From: Planctomycetota bacterium | GTDB taxonomy: Bacteria > Planctomycetota > UBA11346 | Direction of reading: 5' to 3' | DNA: 64,000 nt | Assembly (NCBI GenBank): GCA_014193115.1 | Contig: BJHQ01000007.1 | Span: forward strand, 124,001 to 188,000 | Shown: positions 9,446-19,159 of the stretch, in pieces | How the letters are laid out: each line of letters opens with the position of its first letter | Numbering within the stretch: position 1 is the first letter of the stretch | Position numbers and translations under genes: made by a program | Notes under the pieces: generated by a model | Told to the model about the DNA's origin: nothing | What the model saw: the letters and a program-made list of their open reading frames with translations, nothing else | Database searches by the model: none

Positions 9446-11011
9446 TCAGGCCCCTGGCTTCATGGTCGGGAACAGGATCACATCGCGGATCGTGGTCGCG
9501 CCGGTGAACAGCATCACCAAGCGGTCGATGCCGAGACCCTGCCCGCCGCAGCTCGGCAGCCCGTGGTCGAGGGCGGTGCAGTAATCCTCGTCGATGATGC
9601 CGGAGACTTCCTGGTCGCTGGCGGCTGCGGCCTCGACCGCCTGTTCGGCGAACCGCTGCCGCTGGATGGTCGGATCGTTGAGCTCGGTGTAGGCGTTGCC
9701 GACCTCCATCCGGGCCATGAACAGCTCGAACCGCAGGGTTCGTGACGGATCGTCAGGATGGGTCCGGCACAACGGGGTCAGCCAGGTCGGCTGGTCGGTG
9801 ATGAAGGTCGGCTGGATCAGATGCGGTTCGACCACCGCCTCCCACACGGCGTTCACCAGCCGTTCGTGGGTGGCATGGGCGTCCAGGGGAATCCCCAGCT
9901 CGCGAGCCTTGGCCTTGATCGCAGCGACATCGGCATGGTCGATGCCGCCGAACTGGCGCAGCGCGTCGTGGTAACCGATGCGCCGGAAGGGCTGGTCGAG
10001 GTCGATGGTCCATTCGCCAAAAGTCAGCGTGCTTCGGCCGAGCACGCGATCAGCCAGCCGGCGGAACAACTGCTCTGACAGATCCATCATCACCCGGTGG
10101 TCGGCATAGGCCTCGTACCATTCGACCATGGTGAACTCAGGATTGTGCCGGGGCGAGATGCCTTCGTTGCGGAAATTCCGGTTGAGTTCGAAGACCCGCT
10201 CCAGACCGCCGACCAACAGCCGCTTCAAATACAGTTCAGGTGCGATGCGCAGGTACAGGTCGAGGCCCAGCGCATTGTGCCGGGTGACGAAGGGCCGGGC
10301 CGAGGCGCCGCCGGGGATCGGCTGCATCATCGGCGTCTCGACTTCCAGGTATCCATGCTCGGTGAAGAACGAGCGCAGTTCCGACACCAACCGGCTGCGG
10401 GTGATGAAGACGTGCAGCGCGGCATCGGACTGCATCAGGTCGAGATAGCGCTGACGCTGGCGGATTTCAGGCGACAAAACGCCGTCGTCGGCACCGGCCT
10501 GGTGCGGTGGGGGCAGCAGCGCCTTGCCGAGCACCGTGACCCGCTCGACGAAAATGCTCGGCTCGCCCCGGCGGGTGCGGCCAACCCGGCCTTCGACGCC
10601 GATCCAGTCGGCCAGATCGAGGGATTCGACCACGGTCCAACCGTCGCCCAGCACGGCCTTGTCGAGGTAAAGCTGGATGCCGCGCGCCTTCTTGGCATCG
10701 GCGCCGTCGCGCACCGCGGGATCCTGCTGGGCGAAGATTTCCGCCCGGCTGCGGTCGAACAGCGTGGCGAACACCAGTTTCGCCCCAGATGCGCGCAGGT
10801 TGCCGATCCGGCCGGCGCAGATCACCCGGTCGCCCTTGGGCTGGTCGCCCTCCACGACTTGGGCTGGGCACAGCGCCCGGGCCGCAGCGATGCTGTGGGT
10901 CGGAGCGAATCGGTTGCCGAACGGCTCGATCCCTGCGGCGCGCAGCTTGTCGGCCTTGGCCAGGCGAGCGGCGCGGTATTGGTCGGGACCTGAGGCGGTG
11001 GTGGCATCCAT
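9446..11011 (-). CDS. lysS: Lysyl-tRNA synthetase, class II
   Basis: The 521-residue enzyme charges tRNA-Lys with lysine using ATP in the cytoplasm. It has an N-terminal OB-fold anticodon-binding domain (about residues 60-170), the class II motif 2 loop ([20 protein letters not shown], near 277) and motif 3 ([11 protein letters not shown] at about 492). Length and ending match bacterial LysS. It starts with ATG at 11011, divergent from the lipid kinase gene 78 bp away, and ends at a strong shared hairpin. No internal disruption is seen. Confidence 0.95.
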   Translation of the reverse strand: MDATTASGPDQYRAARLAKADKLRAAGIEPFGNRFAPTHSIAAARALCPAQVVEGDQPKGDRVICAGRIGNLRASGAKLVFATLFDRSRAEIFAQQDPAVRDGADAKKARGIQLYLDKAVLGDGWTVVESLDLADWIGVEGRVGRTRRGEPSIFVERVTVLGKALLPPPHQAGADDGVLSPEIRQRQRYLDLMQSDAALHVFITRSRLVSELRSFFTEHGYLEVETPMMQPIPGGASARPFVTRHNALGLDLYLRIAPELYLKRLLVGGLERVFELNRNFRNEGISPRHNPEFTMVEWYEAYADHRVMMDLSEQLFRRLADRVLGRSTLTFGEWTIDLDQPFRRIGYHDALRQFGGIDHADVAAIKAKARELGIPLDAHATHERLVNAVWEAVVEPHLIQPTFITDQPTWLTPLCRTHPDDPSRTLRFELFMARMEVGNAYTELNDPTIQRQRFAEQAVEAAAASDQEVSGIIDEDYCTALDHGLPSCGGQGLGIDRLVMLFTGATTIRDVILFPTMKPGA

Positions 11012-11089
11012 GGCGGGGCGGGAGCTTGGGCGGGAACCCCATCAAGCAACCCGAAAAAACACGACACACCAACGCGTTCCGGCGGAATC

Positions 11090-12112
11090 ATGCCGAGCCA
11101 AACGGCGGCGTCAGCGACCTCGACGCTCCCAGGTAGCGTCAAGCCGACCCATCGCCATCATGCCGCGCCCGTGCGTCCACTCCGGTTCCTGGTCAACCCT
11201 GCAAGCGGCGGTCGTCAGGGTCTGGCCCTGTTGCGCCAGCTCGACCAGCTCGCCCCGGGCCGGGTGACCAGGACTGGGGCGATCCAGCTGCCGGAGCTGC
11301 TCGCCCATGCCGCAGGTGAAGGTGGCGCCCTGGTGGCCTGCGGCGGCGACGGCACCGCGGCAAGCTTGCTCGAAGCCGGGGCCGCCAATGGCACCATCGG
11401 CCGGGTTCCGGTAGGCATCATCCCGCTCGGCACCGGAAACGATCTCGCGCGCTGCCTGGGCTGGCTCAACGCCGGAACTCCAGCGCAGGTCTGCCAGGCT
11501 TTGGCCACGGCGCCGATCACCCGGATCGATCGCTGGCTGCTCCACGGGCCGTCGGGTACCCGCTCCTTCTTCAATTATCTGAGCATCGGCGCAGACGCCC
11601 GCATCGTCGCGGCGTTCCAGCGCGCCCGCTCCTTGCAGCCGTGGCTGGTGACCCTGCCTGGAGTCGGCAAGGCCCTGTACGGCGCACTCGGCGCGATGAT
11701 TGCCCAGCCGCCCTTGGGCAGAGCGGTGGAATGGCCGACTGCACAGGGCATCCCGGATTGGGCTGCAGCGCTGGTGGTCGCCAGCATTCCCAGCTATGCC
11801 GGCGGCGCGCGCTTGGCCAGAGCCATCGCCGCTGACGACGGACGCCTCGATGCCTTCGCGCTGCCCGGCGGCATGTCGCTCGGAGCCATCGTCGCCAAGG
11901 TCCGTCGCCCCCGCGGCCTGGCGTTCTCGCCGACCTTCCGGCTGCGCTGGCCGATGCTGGCCCAGTTCGACGGTGAACCCCACCGGCTGCCCGCAGGACC
12001 GTATCGCATCGAACGGGCTGGCATGGTTCCGGTGCTGGTGCGGCCATCAGCCGTTCTGGACGTCGGACGGGCTGATGGCGCCTGCACCACGCAGGGCATC
12101 GAAAGATCCTGA
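11090..12112 (+). CDS. Diacylglycerol kinase / lipid kinase family protein
   Basis: The protein has the DAGK catalytic fold: a first strand LRFLVNPASGG near residue 31, the nucleotide-binding motif GGDGT at 85-89, and PLGTGNDLAR near 112. The C-terminal half (SIPSYAGGARL, DAFALPGG) matches the beta-sandwich domain of YegS/DgkB-like kinases. It should phosphorylate diacylglycerol or a related lipid at the membrane. The ATG at 11090 gives 340 residues with about 28 low-complexity N-terminal residues. A GTG at about 11171 would start just before the conserved domain, so the true start is uncertain. Confidence 0.85.
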   Translation: MPSQTAASATSTLPGSVKPTHRHHAAPVRPLRFLVNPASGGRQGLALLRQLDQLAPGRVTRTGAIQLPELLAHAAGEGGALVACGGDGTAASLLEAGAANGTIGRVPVGIIPLGTGNDLARCLGWLNAGTPAQVCQALATAPITRIDRWLLHGPSGTRSFFNYLSIGADARIVAAFQRARSLQPWLVTLPGVGKALYGALGAMIAQPPLGRAVEWPTAQGIPDWAAALVVASIPSYAGGARLARAIAADDGRLDAFALPGGMSLGAIVAKVRRPRGLAFSPTFRLRWPMLAQFDGEPHRLPAGPYRIERAGMVPVLVRPSAVLDVGRADGACTTQGIERS

Positions 12113-12174
12113 GGCATCCGCAGCTGCGATGAGCAGGTGCCCGCTGAGCGATTCGCCTTTCCGGCCTGCCCAGG

Positions 12175-12750
12175 TCAGGTTTGCGCCTTGCCCGCAGTGA
12201 TCGGCCGCAAGTGCGGGAACTCGCCACCCACCAGCACCGATCGTGAAAACCCCAAGCGATCCGGGTTCGGCGCCAAGTACATGGCGCTGTCGTGCACACC
12301 AAGGTGGTTGAGCTGCCAGACTCCTGCAATCAACCGGCCAAAGGTCACCCGCTGGTACCAATCGGATTCGGGCAGATCGCAGCGATCGCCGAGGGCAAGA
12401 TCGGCATTGCTCCCGGCCTGAATCAGAAAGATCACCGTGACCAGCAGCAGATCATCAGGCACCTGTTCCGCGCCTTGGAAATCGTGATTGGACCACCCAG
12501 CCATGGCTTCCAGTTCGCCTTTCCAAGCAGTGAATTCGTTGGAGCCACGCTTGCGGACGAATTCCCAGTTGCCCAGCACCAGCATGGGCAAGGTCGAGGT
12601 CATCACCGTGGCCACCTGCAACCAGGCAGCACGCTGCTCATGGTGATTCTGGCCTTTGCGCATCGTCCTGACGCAGCGAGCAAGACGCTCGCGGATCAGG
12701 TGCCGCTGGGGCAGATCGAGCACCATCTGGATGCCGAAGAACGTGGACAT
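12175..12750 (-). CDS. Unrecognised protein, last gene of the DUF350/ATP-grasp operon
   Basis: The 191-residue protein has no signal peptide. It shows a helical N-terminal half rich in Arg/Gln and a segment LLLVTVIFLIQAG near residue 102 that could be a buried strand/helix or a weak membrane segment. The pattern faintly recalls DUF1517-type proteins, but I cannot assign it. Its ATG overlaps the TGA of the preceding 420-residue gene by the ATGA arrangement at 12749-12752, so the two are translationally coupled. Coupling through the whole set suggests it works with the ATP-grasp enzyme and the DUF350 membrane protein. Confidence 0.75.
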   Translation of the reverse strand: MSTFFGIQMVLDLPQRHLIRERLARCVRTMRKGQNHHEQRAAWLQVATVMTSTLPMLVLGNWEFVRKRGSNEFTAWKGELEAMAGWSNHDFQGAEQVPDDLLLVTVIFLIQAGSNADLALGDRCDLPESDWYQRVTFGRLIAGVWQLNHLGVHDSAMYLAPNPDRLGFSRSVLVGGEFPHLRPITAGKAQT

Positions 12751-14012
12751 CAGGAAAAATGCCAGGAGTTGGACCGGGAGCGGGTTCCGCCACTGTTGGA
12801 CGGAGAGGAACGCGACGGAGATTCCAGGCGGGCCAAGGCCTCGCCCTGATGGGATTTCCCTCCGTCCAGGCTCACGGGGACCGCCACCGCCCGGCGCTGG
12901 GCGCGATAGCGGGCGTCCTGATCGGCTTCGTCGGGTGGTCCGGCTTTCCAGTGGTACCTGCCGAGAAACCAGGCGGTATGGCTGCTGGACGAAGTCGCTG
13001 CCGAACTGCTTCCGCCACCGACGATCCGGCTGGAAGCGACGGCATTTACCTGTGGGACAGCATCGAGGCCGAGATGGCGCACCGGCAGCCCATCATCATT
13101 ATAGGCAACGAACAGGTCGTTGAGGTCATCCTGCTCAGCCACCGACCCAGCCGATGGGCGTATGTACAGCACCCGGCGCACCCCAAGCGTGCGCAGCTGC
13201 TGCGCTGTGGGCAGCCGAGCGACGGACCGATTGTCGAAGCGGTCAACCTGATTGGCGTACACGGTCAGGCGAAGACCTTCGAGCACGAACACCGGCGGCG
13301 CATCCGTCGCCCGCCGTGGCTTGGTGGTGAGCAGGCTGGGGCGCCAATAGATGGCAGCAGCCAAGGTTTCATCGACTGGCACCACCGCCGCCGGATGTGG
13401 GAGGTTGTCGAATAGGAAGACCGGATCGAACAGGTCGGCCAGAGCAGCAGCCGCGGCGACCGCCTGCGGCCCAGGAAGATCCAGGATGATCGCCAGATCG
13501 GTGCATGGGCCGGCTTCCGGCAGAGCCAGGCGCAGCCGCATCGCATCCTCATAGGCTTTCACGTCTTCGCGCGCGCAGCGTGGCTTCAGCCAACCGCCGG
13601 TGGCGTCGCCCCGTCGGCCAAGTTCCCGCGGCACATCGAACAAGGTCCGGATCGCAAATGGCCACAAGTCCTTCCGGGCCGGTTGCAGATCATCGGCGAG
13701 GGATCCCAACGATGCGATCCAGGTCGAAGCGCCATCGCTGGTCTGCTGTACCGGCGACGTGATCGTCGGCCTGTTCGCCGTCTGATCACTGCACGAAGGC
13801 AACTGCGAGACGGTGATCGAGGCGAAGGTAAGCCCGACCGCAGCCAAGCCGAGGCCGCCAGCCAATTTCGTCCACCAATCCGGATCGAAGCCTGATCCGA
13901 CATCCGGAGCGCGAGCAGCAAACTGGTGCACCGGACTGCGCTCGGATCGGCGCAGGTGGACTCCAAGCAGGCCTGGTTCATCGAAGAACGTCTCGGCGAA
14001 AAAGTCGCTCAT
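12750..14012 (-). CDS. Unrecognised membrane-anchored protein of the DUF350/ATP-grasp operon
   Basis: The 420-residue protein has one probable membrane segment (LAGGLGLAAVGLTFASI, about residues 50-66) after a soluble N-terminus. A Ser/Thr-rich linker and an alpha/beta-looking domain follow (about 130-340, including DLAIILDLPGP and FVLEGLRLTVY). The tail is low in complexity, with runs of serine (about 345-365) and many Arg/Ser residues at the end. No known family is recognised. It starts within the stop of the ATP-grasp gene (4-nt overlap at 14009-14012) and ends in an ATGA overlap with the 191-residue gene. It occupies the place where DUF1190-type lipoproteins sit in the E. coli yjf cluster, but does not resemble them. 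Confidence 0.75.
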   Translation of the reverse strand: MSDFFAETFFDEPGLLGVHLRRSERSPVHQFAARAPDVGSGFDPDWWTKLAGGLGLAAVGLTFASITVSQLPSCSDQTANRPTITSPVQQTSDGASTWIASLGSLADDLQPARKDLWPFAIRTLFDVPRELGRRGDATGGWLKPRCAREDVKAYEDAMRLRLALPEAGPCTDLAIILDLPGPQAVAAAAALADLFDPVFLFDNLPHPAAVVPVDETLAAAIYWRPSLLTTKPRRATDAPPVFVLEGLRLTVYANQVDRFDNRSVARLPTAQQLRTLGVRRVLYIRPSAGSVAEQDDLNDLFVAYNDDGLPVRHLGLDAVPQVNAVASSRIVGGGSSSAATSSSSHTAWFLGRYHWKAGPPDEADQDARYRAQRRAVAVPVSLDGGKSHQGEALARLESPSRSSPSNSGGTRSRSNSWHFS

Positions 14013-15235
14013 CGGGTCACCAGGGTCGGAACGCTGAGGGCGGTATGGTCGGTCGGGCCGACGGAGCGTCTGGTGTACAAGCCGCTCGGCGCGCCGCCGA
14101 TCAGGAAAACGCCGTGATTCGCTATGGTTCCGTCGAACCCGGTCCTGGGTATGAAAGCCCGTTGGGCCACCCAGCGATCAGGCATCGCCCGATCAAGGGT
14201 CTGCCGCCACTGCATGGGCGTGACCAGCCGTCCCACCACGACGCCGTCACCCTCGGCGCCATAGGCGCTCTTCAGGACCCAGCCGTCCTGCTCGTATTCG
14301 AGGTGACCACGATCCATCCGTTCGAGGAACCGGGTCTCAGGCAGGTATTGTTCCGCCAGGTCCAGGACGACCTGCGAGAACTGTTCGGGCATCTCGAATG
14401 GCAAGGCCATCAGCCGTTTATTCTGGGCGATCGCCGCGCCGAACGGATTGATCACCTGCACCTTGCCGGCGGCCATGGCCCCGGCGATGAGATCCAGTTC
14501 ACGATCCAGGGCCGGAGCATCGATCGGCGGGACATCGCGCCATGGACTGTCAGGCCGAGCCCACCAGTCGGACTTGTAGTGCCGCACCAGCACATCGCAG
14601 GGCGTGCCGAACAAGCCGATCCGCCCGCCTGGACACGCATGCAGGTTGAACGGAGATCCACGCACGACGTGGCAGCCGGCCTGTTCCAACCAACCGATCA
14701 ACTGCCGGATATGCCCGAGATCTTCTGTGATGTCCGTGGGATCAAGCATGCCCACCACGGGCTGATCGTTTTCGCCGGCGCACCGCACCATCCCCGCCCA
14801 GCGCCGGGCAAGCTGGGCCGACGGGTCGCGCAGTTCAGGGCGAGGCGCCGCGGCCAATCGCCCCAAAGTCACGCATTCCATCAATCCAGTCGGCGTATCG
14901 CTGTTGATTTCGCACACCTGGGGGAAGGGATCCGCGGTCAGGAAAACATCGGCTCGGGCCAGGCACAGCCAACGCGGCGCATCCATGGCGGCGATGCGCG
15001 CCAGATCCGGTGCCAAGCGAAGCAGCCCGATCGGATCTTGCGCCGCCACCCGCACCGCCGCGTCCAGGACCATGGCCACGGCGACGGCAGCTTCGGCAAG
15101 CGTTCCTGCGGTCGTCCCATCGAGCACCGTCGGCTCCAACGACAGCCTCGGAGCGCCTTCCGACCAGAGATCGTCGATGGAGCCGTCCGCAAAAAGGGTC
15201 GCGGCGTCTCGTTCCAGTCCGATGGTTGCACTCAT
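14009..15235 (-). CDS. Glutathionylspermidine-synthase-like ATP-grasp enzyme
   Basis: The 408-residue protein matches the circularly permuted ATP-grasp family of glutathionylspermidine synthase C-terminal domains (YgiC/YjfC type). Key marks are EINSDTPTGLME near residue 128 and the late nucleotide-binding part WVLKSAYGAEGDGVVVG. The family forms amide bonds between a carboxylate and an amine, in the founding member glutathione and spermidine; the substrates here are unknown. There is no CHAP amidase domain, so it is the synthetase half only. It starts 3 nt after the DUF350 stop and overlaps the next gene by 4 nt. DUF350 and this enzyme also occur together in the E. coli yjf cluster, which supports a shared membrane-linked role. 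Confidence 0.82.
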   Translation of the reverse strand: MSATIGLERDAATLFADGSIDDLWSEGAPRLSLEPTVLDGTTAGTLAEAAVAVAMVLDAAVRVAAQDPIGLLRLAPDLARIAAMDAPRWLCLARADVFLTADPFPQVCEINSDTPTGLMECVTLGRLAAAPRPELRDPSAQLARRWAGMVRCAGENDQPVVGMLDPTDITEDLGHIRQLIGWLEQAGCHVVRGSPFNLHACPGGRIGLFGTPCDVLVRHYKSDWWARPDSPWRDVPPIDAPALDRELDLIAGAMAAGKVQVINPFGAAIAQNKRLMALPFEMPEQFSQVVLDLAEQYLPETRFLERMDRGHLEYEQDGWVLKSAYGAEGDGVVVGRLVTPMQWRQTLDRAMPDRWVAQRAFIPRTGFDGTIANHGVFLIGGAPSGLYTRRSVGPTDHTALSVPTLVTR

Positions 15236-15238
15236 CGC

Positions 15239-15997
15239 TCACCACCCTGCGGCGAGACAGATCGCGCTGCCGACATAGCACACCGCCTCGGCGGCGCCCA
15301 GCCACGGATCACGGCGCTGAGCGATGGCTGCATCCAGCTGGCGCGGAGTCAGCCCCAGGATCAGTCTGGCCAGCACCACCTGGCGGATCGGCCACAATGC
15401 CACCGCCCAGAGCAAGGCGCATCCGAAATGCCCAAGGGAATCGAACCAGGTGGTGAACGGGCCGGTGATCGCCAATCCGACCACCAGGGCCACCGCCAAG
15501 TGCAACCCGGCCGAGGCCAGCGCCGAGGCGATGTTGCCGTCGGCGATCTCCTCGTGATCGGCATACCGGGTGAGCAGGCGATGGCCGGCGGCGATGGCGA
15601 TGATGGCCGTGATGCCCAGAGCCCAGAACGCCGCGGACACGCCGAGGGAACTCCAGGTCGCTCCGCCCCAGCTCGCTGCTGCCACGAACCCAGCGCCAAG
15701 CAGATGCGCGCTGGCCTGGATGGCGGCCGCACCGTTGTCCGCCGATCGGCGAATCAGGCCAGCCAAGGGGAATGCCGCGGCAATCACGCGATACCCGGCA
15801 TACAGCGCGATGGTCGCGCACAGCACATGCAGCACCACGCAGCTCCAGCAGCCGACATCGTCCCCTGAGCTGATCAGCGCGTCGAGGCCATGGCGGCTGA
15901 CCGCTGCGATGACCATCAACAGGGCCAGCCCAGCCACCGCGACGAGCAGTCGCTGCGGTACCGGCACTGCGTCATCGGCGCTCGGGGCATCGTCCAT
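15239..15997 (-). CDS. DUF350 (YjfL-like) integral membrane protein
   Basis: The 252-residue protein has about seven hydrophobic segments. The repeated internal element with polar residues in the membrane (ITRYADHEEIADGNIASALASAG-like region around residue 145-165) is characteristic of DUF350 proteins, which contain two such repeats. The N-terminus (MDDAPSADDAVPVPQ) precedes the first membrane segment. It heads the coupled set with the ATP-grasp gene starting 3 nt downstream. DUF350 function is unknown; comparative work links it to membrane-stress modules with PspA-like proteins and polyamine-type ATP-grasp enzymes. No PspA gene is visible here. Confidence 0.8.
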   Translation of the reverse strand: MDDAPSADDAVPVPQRLLVAVAGLALLMVIAAVSRHGLDALISSGDDVGCWSCVVLHVLCATIALYAGYRVIAAAFPLAGLIRRSADNGAAAIQASAHLLGAGFVAAASWGGATWSSLGVSAAFWALGITAIIAIAAGHRLLTRYADHEEIADGNIASALASAGLHLAVALVVGLAITGPFTTWFDSLGHFGCALLWAVALWPIRQVVLARLILGLTPRQLDAAIAQRRDPWLGAAEAVCYVGSAICLAAGW

Positions 15998-16104
15998 GGG
16001 CGCAAAGGGTGGACAGCGTGGAGCGGTCTCAAGGCTCGATGGCGTCAGCTGGACCTGACGGTCACTGATTCGCTATTGATGGCGGATCAACCCATCCGGC
16101 GGAT

Positions 16105-18000
16105 TCAGCTACGGATTCTCGGCGGCGATGATCCCGAGTCGATATCCGCCACCACGGCTCCGGAATCGTTCCGGCGCACTGTCAGATCGTGGCGAACTCC
16201 GCCGACCAGGACGCCACGCAGCTCCATCCTCGGCCAATCGGCAGGCAAATGGGGCCGGATGCGGGCCCGGCCGAGTCCGACGGATTCCAGACCGAACAGC
16301 CCTTCGCTGACCAACCGGAGGAACAGCGTCGATTCGGCCGCCAGATGCAATTGTCCCGAATCGCATTCCCACGCATACGGGACATGGTCGCCGAGCAGCC
16401 GGCGGCGGCAGATGGACAGCAGCACGGGCAGCGCCTCTGCCATCCGTCCGCTCAGGATGAAGCCTTTGAGCGCGTAGAAGGTCGTGCGATCCCAGACCGT
16501 CGGCGAGCCTTGCTGGGTGCGCACGCCATCGGCGGTCAGCATGGGTTCTGACAGCAAAGCCCGGATCGTCCCATCGGTTCGTTCGTGCAGACCGACCGCC
16601 AGCGGCAGACCGATCCAGCCGCGCAGCACCTCGCAGCCGTCGTGATAGCGATAGGTGTCAAAGCCCTGCACCGTGGCGGAGAACTGCGCGGCGATGGCCA
16701 GGGCCAGAGCCGAGGCCCGTTGCTCCAGATCCGCTGCGATCGCCGGCATCGCCAAATCCCGAGCGAGCAGGGCGGCATGGCGATAACCGTCGAGTGCCAG
16801 GCAATTGGTGTTGAGATTGGCCGTTCCGGTCGAGAAGCGCCCTTCCAGTTCGTCGCTGTCGCTGGCGACGAGGCCAGCTGGTGTGGTCAGCCGGCGGCAG
16901 CGCTCGGCGCACCAGGACAGGGCCGGCCACAGTTCCCGGGCGATGGCGTCGTCGCCGAGCAGCAACAGGAAACGTGAGACACCTGACAGGTACATCGCCG
17001 CATCGCCGCGGTCACCACCGGGATTCGACGGCAGTTCGACGCTGTCGAAGGCGCCGGGCATGGCGGAACCATCCGCCGGCATCGCCGCAGCGAAGATCCG
17101 GCAGGCATTGAGCGTGGCTTGGACCGCCGCGTTGTCGCCGATCTGGGCGAACCATGGCGCCGCGTATTCGATCTGGTCGTTGGCCCAGATGCCGCCATAG
17201 AAATCGCCCCCGCCCGGCGAATGGACCACACCGCGGGAGGTATCGAACAAGGCCTCGCCAGCGCGGATGGAGCACATCTGGAAGAACCGGTCGAGCACCG
17301 GTTGCGGCGTCGTCAGCGCCAACGGAGCGATCTCGCGCAGCCGTGAACGACGGCGGTCTTCTTCGGCTTCCACGTCCACGCGGGGCTCCTCAACACCGTC
17401 GGCGAGGGCGGTGATGGCGAAGCCGACCGACCGGCGTTCGCCTGGGGCGAGGGTGAATTCAGTAGGCACTGATCTGATCTGGATGCGATTGGCTCCAGCG
17501 ACCCCGCGGCTGGTCCGCCGGTAGTCGACGCCGCCGAGCCCGACCGCTACCGGGCGGTCGCTGACGTTGCTGAGGATCCATCGTTCGATCAGCGCCGGTC
17601 CCGTGGTCGATGGAAAGATCCGCCGTTCGAGCTGCACTCCCCGCCGGGGATGGTGGATCGCGGTGAAGGTCCCGTCGATCACCACGGTCTTGATCTTGAG
17701 CGCGACCATGCGCTCCTCGATGCCCTCGATGAGGATCGCCGGCTCGGCATCGTCACCGAACTCGCGGCACAGGTAGCCACGCACGTCGTCTTTACGGGAA
17801 CGCAATCCTGGCCAATAGATCTGGCGGACCAGGCGCAGGCAGCACCGGCTGTCCACCGTCCAGCGCAGGATGGCCGAGATCTGCCGCCCGGACAGTTCGA
17901 CATGGTCGGCATGCGGGATGCCCGTCGGCCAGATGACATCCCAGGCGATCCCGTCAGGAATGATCCGGAAACGGTCGCCGCGTGGATCAGGTCGGGTCAT
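16105..18000 (-). CDS. Six-hairpin glycosidase-like protein
   Basis: The 631-residue protein has no signal peptide. Its N-terminal 230 residues look like a beta-sandwich. An (alpha/alpha) barrel region follows, with typical motifs of six-hairpin glycosidases: GGDFYGGIWANDQIEYAAPW near residue 287 with acidic residues suitable for catalysis, repeated helix pairs, and a short C-terminal beta-domain (GRARIRPHLPADWP near 590). It probably hydrolyses or transfers a glycosidic bond on an oligosaccharide in the cytoplasm; the family (GH78, GH63 or similar) cannot be fixed by eye. It ends 107 bp upstream of the DUF350 start on the same strand, with no overlap. Confidence 0.7.
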   Translation of the reverse strand: MTRPDPRGDRFRIIPDGIAWDVIWPTGIPHADHVELSGRQISAILRWTVDSRCCLRLVRQIYWPGLRSRKDDVRGYLCREFGDDAEPAILIEGIEERMVALKIKTVVIDGTFTAIHHPRRGVQLERRIFPSTTGPALIERWILSNVSDRPVAVGLGGVDYRRTSRGVAGANRIQIRSVPTEFTLAPGERRSVGFAITALADGVEEPRVDVEAEEDRRRSRLREIAPLALTTPQPVLDRFFQMCSIRAGEALFDTSRGVVHSPGGGDFYGGIWANDQIEYAAPWFAQIGDNAAVQATLNACRIFAAAMPADGSAMPGAFDSVELPSNPGGDRGDAAMYLSGVSRFLLLLGDDAIARELWPALSWCAERCRRLTTPAGLVASDSDELEGRFSTGTANLNTNCLALDGYRHAALLARDLAMPAIAADLEQRASALALAIAAQFSATVQGFDTYRYHDGCEVLRGWIGLPLAVGLHERTDGTIRALLSEPMLTADGVRTQQGSPTVWDRTTFYALKGFILSGRMAEALPVLLSICRRRLLGDHVPYAWECDSGQLHLAAESTLFLRLVSEGLFGLESVGLGRARIRPHLPADWPRMELRGVLVGGVRHDLTVRRNDSGAVVADIDSGSSPPRIRS

Positions 18001-18255
18001 GGTTTCTTGCTTTCCTCGGACCTGGTGCGTGGAGTCCTACGGCATCCGGGCAGACCCTGACCGTGAGGATCGGACCATGGTTCTGCTCTGCTACGCCCAG
18101 ACAACGTCTTTTGCTGATCGCGGTCATCTTCCCGATCGGACTGGGGAATACGGCGCGAGCTCTCTTGCGATTCACCATCATTTCCAGGGCTTACGCCCTG
18201 GTTGCGGTGCTGGTACCTTCACCAGTTCACCTTGCGTTCTATTCGCTGATGCCGG
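18001..18255. other. Intergenic stretch with one hairpin
   Basis: This 255-bp gap lies between the dioxygenase gene (ending at 18256) and the glycosidase start (18000), both on the minus strand. The only structure seen is a 6-bp stem with a 4-nt loop at 18185-18200 (CAGGGC/GCCCTG), which could attenuate transcription from the upstream gene but has no T-run. The rest probably holds the glycosidase promoter; no confident -35/-10 was found. Confidence 0.4.
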
Positions 18256-19047
18256 TCACCACGAGGAAACGCCGCCCAGCAACAGCCTGGTCCGAGCGGT
18301 GCCGGTGGCACGCAGCTGCGCCACCCGCGGTCCGTCGAATCGCTCCCGTGATTTCATCCAGGCGTGCTGGTAGCACATCAGGCAGGTTCGGCGGACCCCG
18401 TTGCTGCGATTGGCGCCGCCGCGATGGAACAGCCAGCCATCAAACAGGACCGCCTGGCCCGGTCGCGGAACGAGGTGGATTTCGTCAGGGAATGGCGCAT
18501 GGCCTTTGGGCGGCCGGAACGGTGCCCGGTGGCTGCCGGGCAGGCAGACGAAAGCGCCCATCTCGGGCTCGATATCCAGGTAGAAACCGCAATTGATCTG
18601 GGCGGGAATGCCGCCATACGGAACGCCGACCGGATCCATCGGCCACGGCCCATCGCGATGCCAATCCTGATCGGGATGTCCGCTGGTGGTGATCCGCGCT
18701 GTCGCGGAATGGAGCTGCATGCAGGTGCCAAGGATCGCGGTCAGGCGGCTCATCACCGCAGGAACCTCCAGCAGGGTCGCAAATCGATCGTCTTCCTCCA
18801 ACAGGCTGTGGATGATTTCCTGGCCAGGCCGGCGGCTGGCCACACCGTCGAGGGCCGACCGCAGCGCAATGACCGTGTCCTGGTCGATCGCCTGGTCGAT
18901 CACCAGATAGCCCTGATGGAGGAATCGTTGGACGTCGGGATCCTGGAACGCCGCCGGTCCAAGACCGAGGGCCGTGGGGACCTCAGCGCGATCATAGGGC
19001 TGGCGCTGGGCGGCCGCCTGTGGCTTGACATCTGTGGTTGCGGTCAT
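18256..19047 (-). CDS. Phytanoyl-CoA dioxygenase (PhyH) family oxygenase
   Basis: The 263-residue protein carries the Fe(II)/2-oxoglutarate oxygenase triad in PhyH spacing: the HxD in DWHRDGPW and a distal His in LFHRGGANRSNG, followed by Arg for 2-oxoglutarate binding. The fold is the double-stranded beta-helix. It should hydroxylate an unknown substrate in the cytoplasm; PhyH homologues are numerous in planctomycetes. In-frame ATGs at 19047, 19077 and 19086 are all possible. None has a good Shine-Dalgarno sequence, and 19047 is chosen because upstream residues look non-conserved. It is divergent from an AraC-type regulator with about 110 bp between them, so the regulator probably controls it. 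Confidence 0.85.
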   Translation of the reverse strand: MTATTDVKPQAAAQRQPYDRAEVPTALGLGPAAFQDPDVQRFLHQGYLVIDQAIDQDTVIALRSALDGVASRRPGQEIIHSLLEEDDRFATLLEVPAVMSRLTAILGTCMQLHSATARITTSGHPDQDWHRDGPWPMDPVGVPYGGIPAQINCGFYLDIEPEMGAFVCLPGSHRAPFRPPKGHAPFPDEIHLVPRPGQAVLFDGWLFHRGGANRSNGVRRTCLMCYQHAWMKSRERFDGPRVAQLRATGTARTRLLLGGVSSW

Positions 19048-19159
19048 GCCGGAATCATCGCGGTGACGAACGATCATGGCGAGCATGCCAGCGTTCCGGT
19101 TTGAGGATTCCAGCGGAGGTGGACAGCGGATCCGGCCGATCAGCGTATGATCAGCTGGC

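Noticed and set aside
14045..15868. 607-codon plus-strand frame opposite the DUF350/ATP-grasp genes
   Set aside because: Antisense to two recognisable genes with family motifs; its translation is His/Gln/Arg-rich without domain features.
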